Positions 8,369-13,739 of a DNA stretch of 13,996 bases are shown here, one piece after another (position 1 is the first letter of the stretch; each line of letters starts with the position of its first letter). The DNA is taken from assembly GCA_030017815.1 (NCBI GenBank), contig JASEGX010000033.1:1-13996 (forward strand), given 5' to 3'. The stretch is from Thermodesulfobacteriota bacterium. Lineage in GTDB: Bacteria; Desulfobacterota; QYQD01. A program made the translations under genes and the position numbers. Below the pieces are notes generated by a model. The model saw only the letters and a list, made by a program, of their open reading frames with translations. It searched no databases and was not told the origin of the DNA.

Positions 8369-8374
8369 ATTATA
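8369..8374 (-). promoter_or_regulatory. Candidate -10 box for the tol operon
   Basis: A perfect TATAAT on the minus strand lies 24 bp upstream of the tolQ start in the divergent tolQ-purA spacer. No convincing -35 box is found 16-18 bases further upstream (GACGTT at 17), so this is either an activated promoter or chance. If it is used, the 5' leader would be about 15-18 bases. Confidence 0.35.
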
Positions 8375-8447
8375 AGCATTAACGGATATTAAACGTCTGT
8401 CATGAAAAAGTCAACCGCCTCCGGCTCGCATAAGCCATAATTACAAA

Positions 8448-8476
8448 TTGACATTTTCCCTTCTGTAAATTACAGT
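8448..8476 (+). promoter_or_regulatory. Sigma70-type promoter for purA
   Basis: A perfect TTGACA (8448-8453) is followed after 17 bases by TACAGT (8471-8476, 4/6 match to TATAAT), ending 53 bp before the purA ATG. It is the best-spaced promoter-like pair in the divergent spacer and points at purA. Identification is by consensus only. Confidence 0.55.
8463..8475. promoter_or_regulatory. Perfect dyad overlapping the purA -10 box (possible operator)
   Basis: CTGTAA (8463-8468), one central base, then TTACAG (8470-8475) form a perfect 6+6 inverted repeat that covers most of the predicted -10 hexamer of purA. A repressor bound here would block the promoter. I do not recognise it as a PurR site or any other named operator. 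Confidence 0.35.
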
Positions 8477-8529
8477 CCTACCCTGGTTTGCTTTAAACAC
8501 TCTTTCAGACCGGATATGGGGGAATTCGC

Positions 8530-9831
8530 ATGGCTAATGTTATTGTTGTCGGCACACAATGGGGAGATGAAGGCAAGGGTAAGATCGTCGATCTCCTCAC
8601 CGAATATGCGGATATTATTGTGCGCTTTCAGGGGGGTAATAATGCCGGCCATACCATCGTAGTGGGAGACGAGAAATTTATTTTTCACCTCATCCCGTCG
8701 GGGATTCTGCATCCCCAAAAAAAGTGCCTTATCGGTAATGGCGTTGTGATTGATCCGACCGTCCTCCTGGCCGAGATGGATAGTTTGCATGCCAAAGGCC
8801 ACCCGATCAAGCCGGGCCGCCTTTTGATCAGCGAAACCGCACATCTTATTATGCCTTATCACCGGGCTATTGATCAGGGCCGGGAAGGCCTTACGGGCGG
8901 CAGAAAGATAGGCACAACCGGCCGGGGTATAGGCCCCTGTTATGAAGACAAGATCGCCCGGCGCGGGATCAAGGTGGGGGACATCCTGCACGGCCCAGGT
9001 TTTCGGGACAAGCTCTCGGAGGTGCTGAAAGAGAAGAATTTTTATATGGAGAAATACCTTGGCCTTAGGTCCATGGACGTTGAAGACATATATAATGAAT
9101 ATATGACCCATGCCGAAAGGCTGGCCCCTTATGTGGCCAATGTTTCTATTATCTTGGACGAGGCGGTAAAGGCTGAGAAGCATATCCTTTTTGAAGGGGC
9201 ACAGGGGGCGCACCTGGATATTGACCACGGCACGTATCCCTTCGTCACCTCTTCCAACACCATAGCGGGCGGGGCCTGTTGCGGCGCCGGCATCGGGCCG
9301 ACGCGCATCGATGCGGTTATCGGCATCTGCAAGGCATATACCACCCGCGTCGGAAGCGGCCCATTCCCCAGTGAACTGGAGGATGCAACAGGGGATCGGA
9401 TCCAGCAGAGGGGTGCAGAGTTTGGGGCTACTACCGGGCGAAAGCGGCGCTGCGGCTGGCTGGATGCGGTGCTGGTCTCTGATTCGGTCCGTTTGAGCGG
9501 CCTGACCGGCCTGGCTATTACCAAACTCGATGTCCTGACCGGCATTCCCACGTTAAAGATAGCCACGCATTACCTGAGCGAGGGGCAACCTATAAGGTAT
9601 CGTCCGTCACGCATCGACCTCATGGAAAACGTTAATCCCGTGTATGAAGAGATTAAGGGCTGGCCGGAAGAACTGACAGGCATCCGCCGTCTCGAAGATC
9701 TGCCTAAAGCCACTAAAGGTTATCTGAGGCGTATAGAAGAGCTGGCGGGGACTAAAATTATGATCGTTTCCCTGGGGCCCGGACGGGATGAAACGATTCT
9801 GCTTCATAACCCATTCAGGGGGCAGTCCTGA
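8530..9831 (+). CDS. purA: Adenylosuccinate synthetase PurA
   Basis: Cytoplasmic enzyme joining IMP and aspartate with GTP to make adenylosuccinate, the first committed step from IMP to AMP. It has 433 residues, the normal bacterial length. Visible motifs are the GTP-binding WGDEGKGK loop (11-18) with catalytic Asp13, GGNNAGHT with catalytic His41, GTTGRGIGP (128-136), the FEGAQG segment (221-226) and the C-terminal SLGPGRDETI. The ATG follows a GGGGG run about 7 bases upstream. It is transcribed divergently from the tol operon, and its 3' end overlaps the convergent glycosylase gene by 28 bp. No frameshift or missing active-site residue was seen. Confidence 0.98.
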   Translation: MANVIVVGTQWGDEGKGKIVDLLTEYADIIVRFQGGNNAGHTIVVGDEKFIFHLIPSGILHPQKKCLIGNGVVIDPTVLLAEMDSLHAKGHPIKPGRLLISETAHLIMPYHRAIDQGREGLTGGRKIGTTGRGIGPCYEDKIARRGIKVGDILHGPGFRDKLSEVLKEKNFYMEKYLGLRSMDVEDIYNEYMTHAERLAPYVANVSIILDEAVKAEKHILFEGAQGAHLDIDHGTYPFVTSSNTIAGGACCGAGIGPTRIDAVIGICKAYTTRVGSGPFPSELEDATGDRIQQRGAEFGATTGRKRRCGWLDAVLVSDSVRLSGLTGLAITKLDVLTGIPTLKIATHYLSEGQPIRYRPSRIDLMENVNPVYEEIKGWPEELTGIRRLEDLPKATKGYLRRIEELAGTKIMIVSLGPGRDETILLHNPFRGQS

Positions 9832-10442
9832 CAGAGAGGGATATTCTTTTTGCAGTAAGTCTTCCCCAGTTTTACAAAGAGGGCGTGAAATTCGTTGAAA
9901 AGGGCGGCGTCGGGGGGGAGGCGATCCATAAAAAAAGCCCGCAGCTCTTCATAATCAGTATCCTCTGCTATTAACAGATGGCGGGACATCACCCTTTGGG
10001 TGTAGGCATCTACCACGAAAGCAGGCTTATGCCCGGCATAGAGGAGTATGCTGTCAGCCGTTTCCGGGCCGATGCCTTTTATTGCGAGCAGTTTTTGTCT
10101 TAAGGTCTCCGTATCTTCTGTAAACATCTTCTCTATATTCGCTCCGTATTCCTCCACAAAAAAGGAGACGAGGTTTTTCAGGCGTCCGGCCTTGATATTG
10201 TAATAACCGGCAGACTGGACATACGAAGATAACAGCGATAGAGGGATTTCATAGATAGCCCGGGGTGAGAGAATCCCCTCCTGCTTTAGACGGCCTATGG
10301 CCCGCTCGACATTTCCCCAATTGGTGTTTTGCGTTAAAACGGCGCCGACCATCACCTCAAAAGGGCTTTCGCCCGGCCACCAGTGCTGCGGGCCGAAGGC
10401 TGCGAACATCCTTCGGAAGATTTCATCGAGTTTCTTGTTCAT
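9804..10442 (-). CDS. Endonuclease III-family (HhH-GPD) DNA glycosylase, probably monofunctional
   Basis: Base-excision repair protein of the HhH-GPD superfamily, 212 residues. The helix-hairpin-helix is IKGIGPETAD (121-130) and the catalytic Asp is D145 in FVVDAYTQR. The Lys that makes E. coli Nth a bifunctional glycosylase/lyase (K120) is replaced here by Glu127, so the protein is predicted to be monofunctional, like the Mig-type and other endonuclease III-related proteins. The C-terminal iron-sulfur loop has Cys197-x6-Cys204-x2-Cys207, but the fourth ligand is absent: the TGA stop is the codon where that cysteine (x5 after 207) would lie. The ATG directly follows the stop of the upstream membrane-protein gene with no gap and no obvious Shine-Dalgarno, so coupled translation is likely. 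The end overlaps purA. The substrate base is not predictable from sequence. Confidence 0.88.
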   Translation of the reverse strand: MNKKLDEIFRRMFAAFGPQHWWPGESPFEVMVGAVLTQNTNWGNVERAIGRLKQEGILSPRAIYEIPLSLLSSYVQSAGYYNIKAGRLKNLVSFFVEEYGANIEKMFTEDTETLRQKLLAIKGIGPETADSILLYAGHKPAFVVDAYTQRVMSRHLLIAEDTDYEELRAFFMDRLPPDAALFNEFHALFVKLGKTYCKKNIPLCQDCPLNGL

Positions 10443-10781
10443 TTATTCGGAGCGGATAAAGAAAAAATAGACGGCGACAGCTATTATAACAATAGATAGG
10501 CCGATAAAGGAAATAATATTTTTTAGAGGAACAGTATCTTCGCCGCCGGTTGCGACATAGCGTGAGGCATAATAGAAGGCGCCGCTGCAAAAGACTAAGG
10601 CCAGAAATTTATACATTCGTTTGTACAGCGCATATGCCAAGACAATGACCGCCAGGCCCATAAAATAAGGATTATGGAATAACGCCTCCCAGTCAATTTT
10701 GTCCAGAAATTCGGGCAACTGCTGAGGCCAGAGTTCCTTTAATGGTTGTAAAAATCCCCAGTCCATTTTGTTTGTCTCCAT
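10443..10781 (-). CDS. Small membrane protein of unknown function
   Basis: I do not recognise this 112-residue protein. An amphipathic, Trp/Pro-rich N-terminus (about 1-38) is followed by hydrophobic segments at about 40-50, 58-72 and 88-108. Basic residues lie between them (KRMYK, 54-58) and at the end (IRSE), so it is probably an inner-membrane protein with two or three helices. Met6 is an alternative start (10766): a GGAG lies 9 bases upstream of it, whereas the first ATG has only a weak ribosome site, so the shorter 107-residue form may be the real one. It is immediately followed by the glycosylase gene. No candidate function follows from that pairing. Confidence 0.7.
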   Translation of the reverse strand: METNKMDWGFLQPLKELWPQQLPEFLDKIDWEALFHNPYFMGLAVIVLAYALYKRMYKFLALVFCSGAFYYASRYVATGGEDTVPLKNIISFIGLSIVIIAVAVYFFFIRSE

Positions 10782-10917
10782 TTGGCCGCTCGCTTTTATA
10801 CTTATCGACGGAGAGGAAAATTTTCATGACATTGCCATAAAGATGGGTTATGAATTTGTCTATCGGTATAGCTTTATAATAAAATAGATGCTAAATTAAT
10901 AAAAAGAGCCCTCTTTA

Positions 10918-10995
10918 AATACCCCCGGCCCCTTTCGCAAGAAGGGGGGACATTGTTGGTCCCCTCTTTGGCAAAGAGGGGTCCGGGGAGATTTT
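10918..10995. repeat. Double-hairpin palindromic repeat (REP/MITE-like)
   Basis: Two hairpins lie back to back. The first is 10929-10936 against 10941-10948 (CCCCTTTC, loop GCAA, one G-T mismatch). The second is 10958-10969 against 10973-10984 (GGTCCCCTCTTT, loop GGC, a single mismatch). Flanking CCCCCGG and CCGGGGAGA stretches pair loosely around both, giving a clover-like outline. It resembles the C-rich/G-rich dispersed repeats common in bacterial intergenic DNA; copy number here cannot be judged from one window. Confidence 0.65.
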
Positions 10996-11016
10996 ATTAA
11001 AGCTGCGGGGTACATT

Positions 11017-11106
11017 ATGAGATTATTTTTGACGGTTCTGTTGATAATCTTTATCTGGTTTGCTTTGAATAAGTGGATTCTGCCCAGGTTTGGCATCAAG
11101 ACCTGA
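11017..11106 (+). CDS. Possible 29-residue single-pass membrane peptide
   Basis: The ATG is 6 bases after a GGGG Shine-Dalgarno (GCGGGG), and the frame runs 29 codons to TGA. The peptide begins MRLFLTVLLIIFIWF and ends in a basic, Pro/Gly-containing tail (RFGIKT). That is the shape of a small inner-membrane peptide: about 15 hydrophobic residues with basic ends. A TATAAT at 10875-10880 could start the transcript, but it lacks a good -35 and the palindromic repeat would lie in the leader. An 8-bp hairpin follows 16 bases after the stop. No family is recognised, and chance cannot be excluded at this length. Confidence 0.45.
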   Translation: MRLFLTVLLIIFIWFALNKWILPRFGIKT

Positions 11107-11121
11107 ATAAGCCGGTCATGC

Positions 11122-11140
11122 CGTATTGAGGGTCAATACG
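11122..11140. repeat. Perfect 8-bp hairpin downstream of the small peptide
   Basis: CGTATTGA (11122-11129), loop GGG, TCAATACG (11133-11140). It has no T-run on the plus side (an A-run follows), so it is not a standard intrinsic terminator in either direction. It could be an operator or an RNA-stabilising structure. Confidence 0.4.
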
Positions 11141-11210
11141 ATAAGAAAAAAACAGGCGGCTCTAACTGAACCCACATCTACCTGTTTGCCAGAACGGGGG
11201 TAATTTATCT

Positions 11211-11240
11211 TTGACAAAACAGGGCAAAGAGGTTAAGAAT
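11211..11240 (+). promoter_or_regulatory. Candidate promoter of tRNA-Arg
   Basis: A perfect TTGACA (11211-11216) is followed after 18 bases by AAGAAT (11235-11240, 4/6). Transcription would begin about 12 bases before the tRNA. The -35 is strong and the -10 weak; no GC-rich stringent discriminator stands out. Confidence 0.5.
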
Positions 11241-11259
11241 ACATCCCACCCGATAACTT

Positions 11260-11335
11260 GCGCCCATGGCTCAGCGGATAGAGCGACGGACTACGAATCC
11301 GTAGGTCGCAGGTTCGATTCCTGCTGGGCGCACCA
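11260..11335 (+). tRNA. tRNA-Arg (anticodon ACG)
   Basis: A complete cloverleaf can be folded by eye. The acceptor stem is GCGCCCA (11260-11266) with TGGGCGC (11325-11331). The D stem is GCTC/GAGC, the anticodon stem ACGGA/TCCGT around loop CTACGAA, the variable loop has 5 bases, and the T arm is GCAGG/CCTGC around TTCGATT. The discriminator base is A and CCA is encoded (11333-11335). Anticodon ACG reads CGN arginine codons after A34 is deaminated to inosine by TadA. It is a single gene with its own promoter and terminator. Confidence 0.98.
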
Positions 11336-11343
11336 ATGAGAGC

Positions 11344-11378
11344 AAAGGGGCTTGCAAAAATTCTGCAAGCCCCTTTTT
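11344..11378 (+). terminator. Intrinsic terminator of tRNA-Arg
   Basis: A 13-bp perfect stem (11344-11356 with 11364-11376, core GGGGCTTGCA) closes a 7-base loop and runs into TTTTT, starting 8 bases after the tRNA CCA end. This is a textbook rho-independent terminator and separates the tRNA from the methyltransferase gene. Confidence 0.93.
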
Positions 11379-11422
11379 AATTGGCTGGTCGATACAGACC
11401 AAAAGACAGAGGGAGTCCTGAT

Positions 11423-12418
11423 ATGGACAGGCCGGAATGGAATCCGGGCAAGCTGTTGGAAGTATCCGGAAGTTACTGGAAGACCTGTACCCTTCATGCC
11501 GCGGTCAAGCTCGGCGTGTTTACCGTGATAGGCGCTGAACAGCTTGGCGGCAGGGAGGTCGCCCGGAAGCTGAACGGGGAGGAAAGAGGGGTAACCATGC
11601 TTCTCAATGCCCTTGTTGCCATGAATCTACTGGTAAGAGCAGATGATAAGTATTCTAACACGTCCGCCAGCCTGTCTTTTCTTTCCAGGACTTCTCCTGA
11701 GTATATCGGCCACATGATTATGCACCATCACCATCTGGTGGATTCCTGGTTTCAGTTGGACCAAGCCGTTAAGACCGGTAAGCCGGTGCGAAAAAGGGCG
11801 TCCTACAGTAATGAGGAATGGCGGGAGAGCTTTCTTATGGGCATGTTCAACCTAGCCATGAATCTGGCCCCCAGGCTGGTCGCTGGAATAGATCTCTCAG
11901 ACCGCAAACACCTCCTCGATCTGGGCGGCGGGCCCGGGACCTATGCCATCCATTTTTGTCTTAACAATCCCCGGCTCAAGGCCACGGTTTATGACCTCCC
12001 TACTACCAGACCGTTTGCAGAAAAGACTATTGAAAGATTCGGCCTGAGCGACCGTATAGACTTCGTGAATGGCGATTACCTGGAAGAAGGTGTCGAAGGG
12101 GTCTATGATGTGGCCTGGCTTTCTCATATTCTCCACGGGGAAGGGCCGGAAGACGCGGGGCGGACTATCCGGAAGGCTGTTTCCGTCCTGGAGCCGGGCG
12201 GCATGATTATCATTCACGATTTCATTTTAAATAACACTATGGACGGGCCGCTTTTCCCGGCGCTTTTCTCTCTCAACATGCTTCTGGGCACGGCCCAGGG
12301 GCAGTCTTATTCGGAAAAACAGATCATGGATATGCTGGCCGGGGCCGGTGTGAAGGAAATACGGCGCGCTGCTTTCCAGGGCCCGAACGATTCCGGGGTT
12401 ATTACCGGGATAGTTTGA
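11423..12418 (+). CDS. SAM-dependent O-methyltransferase (Methyltransf_2 / CrtF-BchU-like)
   Basis: The 331-residue protein has a winged-helix dimerisation domain (about 10-90: AAVKLGVFTVI, then LGGREVARKL) followed by a Rossmann methyltransferase domain. The SAM-binding motif I is LLDLGGGPGTYA (164-175). An acidic residue follows in VYDLP near 191, then a GDYLEEGVEGVYDV segment and LEPGGMIIIHDF (246-257), typical of the small-molecule O-methyltransferase family that includes hydroxyneurosporene and acetylserotonin methyltransferases. A His-rich run MHHHHLVDSW (100-109) sits where the substrate pocket begins in relatives. The start chosen is ATG 11423, with AGGGAG 7 bases upstream; a longer frame from TTG 11381 has no ribosome site and abuts the tRNA terminator. 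No pigment or pathway genes adjoin it, so the substrate is unknown. Confidence 0.9.
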   Translation: MDRPEWNPGKLLEVSGSYWKTCTLHAAVKLGVFTVIGAEQLGGREVARKLNGEERGVTMLLNALVAMNLLVRADDKYSNTSASLSFLSRTSPEYIGHMIMHHHHLVDSWFQLDQAVKTGKPVRKRASYSNEEWRESFLMGMFNLAMNLAPRLVAGIDLSDRKHLLDLGGGPGTYAIHFCLNNPRLKATVYDLPTTRPFAEKTIERFGLSDRIDFVNGDYLEEGVEGVYDVAWLSHILHGEGPEDAGRTIRKAVSVLEPGGMIIIHDFILNNTMDGPLFPALFSLNMLLGTAQGQSYSEKQIMDMLAGAGVKEIRRAAFQGPNDSGVITGIV

Positions 12419-12434
12419 ACAAGTATAGCCATGT

Positions 12435-12454
12435 AGGGTGGGCAAGCCCACCAA
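12435..12454. repeat. Short GGTGGGC/GCCCACC palindrome
   Basis: GGTGGGC (12437-12443), AA, GCCCACC (12446-12452) is a perfect hairpin with a tiny loop, 18 bp after the methyltransferase stop. It is inside a TAGGGTGGGC..CCCACCAA context that I recognise as a common dispersed bacterial intergenic repeat. There is no T-run, so it is not an obvious terminator. The remainder of the gap up to the antitoxin (12455-12625) shows no feature I can support. Confidence 0.45.
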
Positions 12455-12638
12455 AACCGTGTGCGCAAGAAAACGCCTCCCATGATATTTACTCCTTTCT
12501 TTTCTGTTTCACGATGACAAAAATGGCTCCAAAGAGAGTCAGCTTTAATCGCTTGGGAGCGCCGCATTTTTTGCTTTAAAAACGCGTTCAATCAGTGTAC
12601 TATAAGTGGCACACCATTATTTACCGGAGGCGAAAATT

Positions 12639-12863
12639 ATGCCCACAAAAAATCCGAGGATTAACGTCGCTCTCGAAAAGCCCCTTTATCATAACATTGA
12701 ACGCCTGGCGAAGAGAGACGGCGTTTCATTATCCATGAAAGTGCGTGACTTGATAAAGGAGGCCCTGGAAATCGAGGAGGATATCGCTTTAGCGCGTTTT
12801 GTACAAGCCAGGGAAGAGACCTTTGTAAAAGAGAAATCTCTAAAGCACGAGGAGGTCTGGTAG
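12639..12863 (+). CDS. Ribbon-helix-helix-like antitoxin of a type II TA pair
   Basis: The 74-residue protein has an N-terminal beta strand (NPRINVALEK, 5-14) followed by two helices (LYHNIERLAKRDG and SLSMKVRDLIKEALE). This matches a CopG/Arc-type ribbon-helix-helix DNA-binding fold. A charged C-terminal helix (about 46-74) would wrap the toxin. The ATG has a strong Shine-Dalgarno (GGAGG, 8 bases upstream); a GTG further up (12606) has none and is rejected. The stop is 1 bp before the toxin's TTG start, and the toxin's AGGAGG lies within the last antitoxin codons. Antitoxins of this type repress their own promoter; no clear operator was identified. The assignment rests on fold resemblance and the toxin next door. 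Confidence 0.82.
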   Translation: MPTKNPRINVALEKPLYHNIERLAKRDGVSLSMKVRDLIKEALEIEEDIALARFVQAREETFVKEKSLKHEEVW

Positions 12864-12864
12864 G

Positions 12865-13143
12865 TTGCTCTTTGAACTCCGATACCATCCTGACATCAAA
12901 GAGATCGATATCCCCGCTCTGAATGAAAAGTTAAGAAAACGCATTAAAAACGCCATAGAAACCCGCCTTATGACTGCTCCCCATGAATACGGGGAGCCTT
13001 TAAGAAAAACTCTTAAAGGCTACTGGAAACTCAGGGTAGGAGATTACAGAGTAGTCTTTAAAGTAGTGAATAGCGAAATCTGGATATTCGGGATCATCCA
13101 CCGGAAAGAAGTTTATAAAAAGGTAGAAAAAAGGACGCACTGA
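12865..13143 (+). CDS. RelE/ParE-superfamily toxin
   Basis: The 92-residue protein has the compact RelE-like layout. An N-terminal strand FELRYHPD (3-10) is followed by a helical hairpin ending in the basic LRKRIKNAI (23-31). The core strands are WKLRVGDYRVVFKV (54-67) and IWIFGIIHRKEVYKK (72-86). The basic residues of LRVGDYR and the terminal HRKEVY correspond to the region RelE-type mRNA interferases use on ribosome-bound mRNA. ParE-type gyrase poisons share the fold, so the target is uncertain. The start is TTG with AGGAGG 9 bases upstream, set inside the antitoxin's 3' end, which keeps toxin translation weak and coupled. Stop TGA overlaps a following ATG that leads only into a 14-codon frame. 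Confidence 0.88.
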   Translation: MLFELRYHPDIKEIDIPALNEKLRKRIKNAIETRLMTAPHEYGEPLRKTLKGYWKLRVGDYRVVFKVVNSEIWIFGIIHRKEVYKKVEKRTH

Positions 13144-13196
13144 TGCCGTTCAGGGGAGAGAGGAATCTGTTTTCTGTGGATTTTTAGGGGAAGGGC

Positions 13197-13247
13197 ATGG
13201 ATAATTGTAGCGGTAAGCCTTGTCAGGTCTCAAGTCTTGCGGGATAA
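13197..13247 (+). CDS. Possible 16-codon leader, in frame with the next gene
   Basis: The ATG follows a strong purine run (AGGGGAAGGG) and reads MDNCSGKPCQVSSLAG before TAA at 13245-13247. It is in the same frame as the HsdR-N-like gene, whose ATG lies 6 bp further on, and that ATG has a much weaker ribosome site (GCGGGA). Either this is a leader that carries ribosomes to the next start, or the larger gene once began here and gained a stop, or it is chance. No known attenuator pattern is visible. Confidence 0.25.
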   Translation: MDNCSGKPCQVSSLAG

Positions 13248-13253
13248 CAATAT

Positions 13254-13739
13254 ATGATTTCTGAGGAAACCAGGCATAACATCCGTGAGAAGGTAGAGAG
13301 GTTCCTGCGCGAGGATAAGGGTTACGCCCCGGAAGACCTGGAATTGGGTCAGGCCGTGGAGGTAGTTGTCGGAGAGAAAAGGGTGTCACCGGTTCTGGAC
13401 ATTGTGATTCGTCTCCGGGATAAGAGACTTATCGCCATCAAATGCGCCCCTGGCTCTGTAGTCTCACGGGAGATGGAAGTATTATCTATGGCCAGGCTCC
13501 TGGACAGTTATCAGATACCGTTTTCTGTGGCGACCAATGGCGAAGAAGGTGAGCTGCTCGATACGGTTACGGGAAGGGTGATCGGCAAGGGGCTGGAGGC
13601 CATCCCTTCTAAGGCTCAGGTCCTGGAATGGCTGAAAAGGGTAGATTTTAAGCCGCTCCCGGAAAAGAAAGTGGAGCAGGCCAAACGCGTGCTTCTGGCC
13701 TCTGATGTTTTCAAATGCCCGGTAGTTTGTGAGTATTGA
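13254..13739 (+). CDS. Small stand-alone HsdR N-terminal-like (PD-(D/E)XK-fold) protein
   Basis: The 161-residue protein resembles the type I restriction enzyme R-subunit N-terminal domain family (HSDR_N_2) without helicase or other domains. The fold core is visible: an N-terminal helix (EETRHNIREKVERFL), strands VEVVVGEKRVSPVLDIVIRL (35-54) with Asp49, then LIAIKCAPGSVVSRE (59-73) with Lys63. The acidic residue normally two before that Lys is Ala61, so the usual D..ExK nuclease triad is incomplete; a binding or regulatory role is as likely as cleavage. ELLDTVTGRVIG (100-111) is a conserved-looking stretch. No hsdM or hsdS lies beside it. The start ATG has a modest ribosome site. The stop codon overlaps the first bases of a composite repeat. 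Confidence 0.8.
   Translation: MISEETRHNIREKVERFLREDKGYAPEDLELGQAVEVVVGEKRVSPVLDIVIRLRDKRLIAIKCAPGSVVSREMEVLSMARLLDSYQIPFSVATNGEEGELLDTVTGRVIGKGLEAIPSKAQVLEWLKRVDFKPLPEKKVEQAKRVLLASDVFKCPVVCEY

Noticed and set aside
8470..9228. A 252-codon open frame on the minus strand opposite purA
   Set aside because: It is antisense to a conserved purA, and its translation shows no family motif.
10896..11099. A 67-codon open frame on the minus strand in the tRNA upstream gap
   Set aside because: Most of it is the translation of the double-hairpin repeat, which gives Pro/Gly/Lys-rich nonsense.
11381..11422. A longer methyltransferase start at TTG 11381
   Set aside because: It begins at the end of the tRNA terminator with no ribosome site, while ATG 11423 has AGGGAG at 7 bases.
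12606..12638. A GTG start 11 codons upstream of the antitoxin ATG
   Set aside because: It has no Shine-Dalgarno; GGAGG is ideally placed for ATG 12639.
13143..13187. A 14-codon frame overlapping the toxin stop (TGATG)
   Set aside because: It is too short, and nothing in the peptide suggests function; TGATG overlaps occur by chance.
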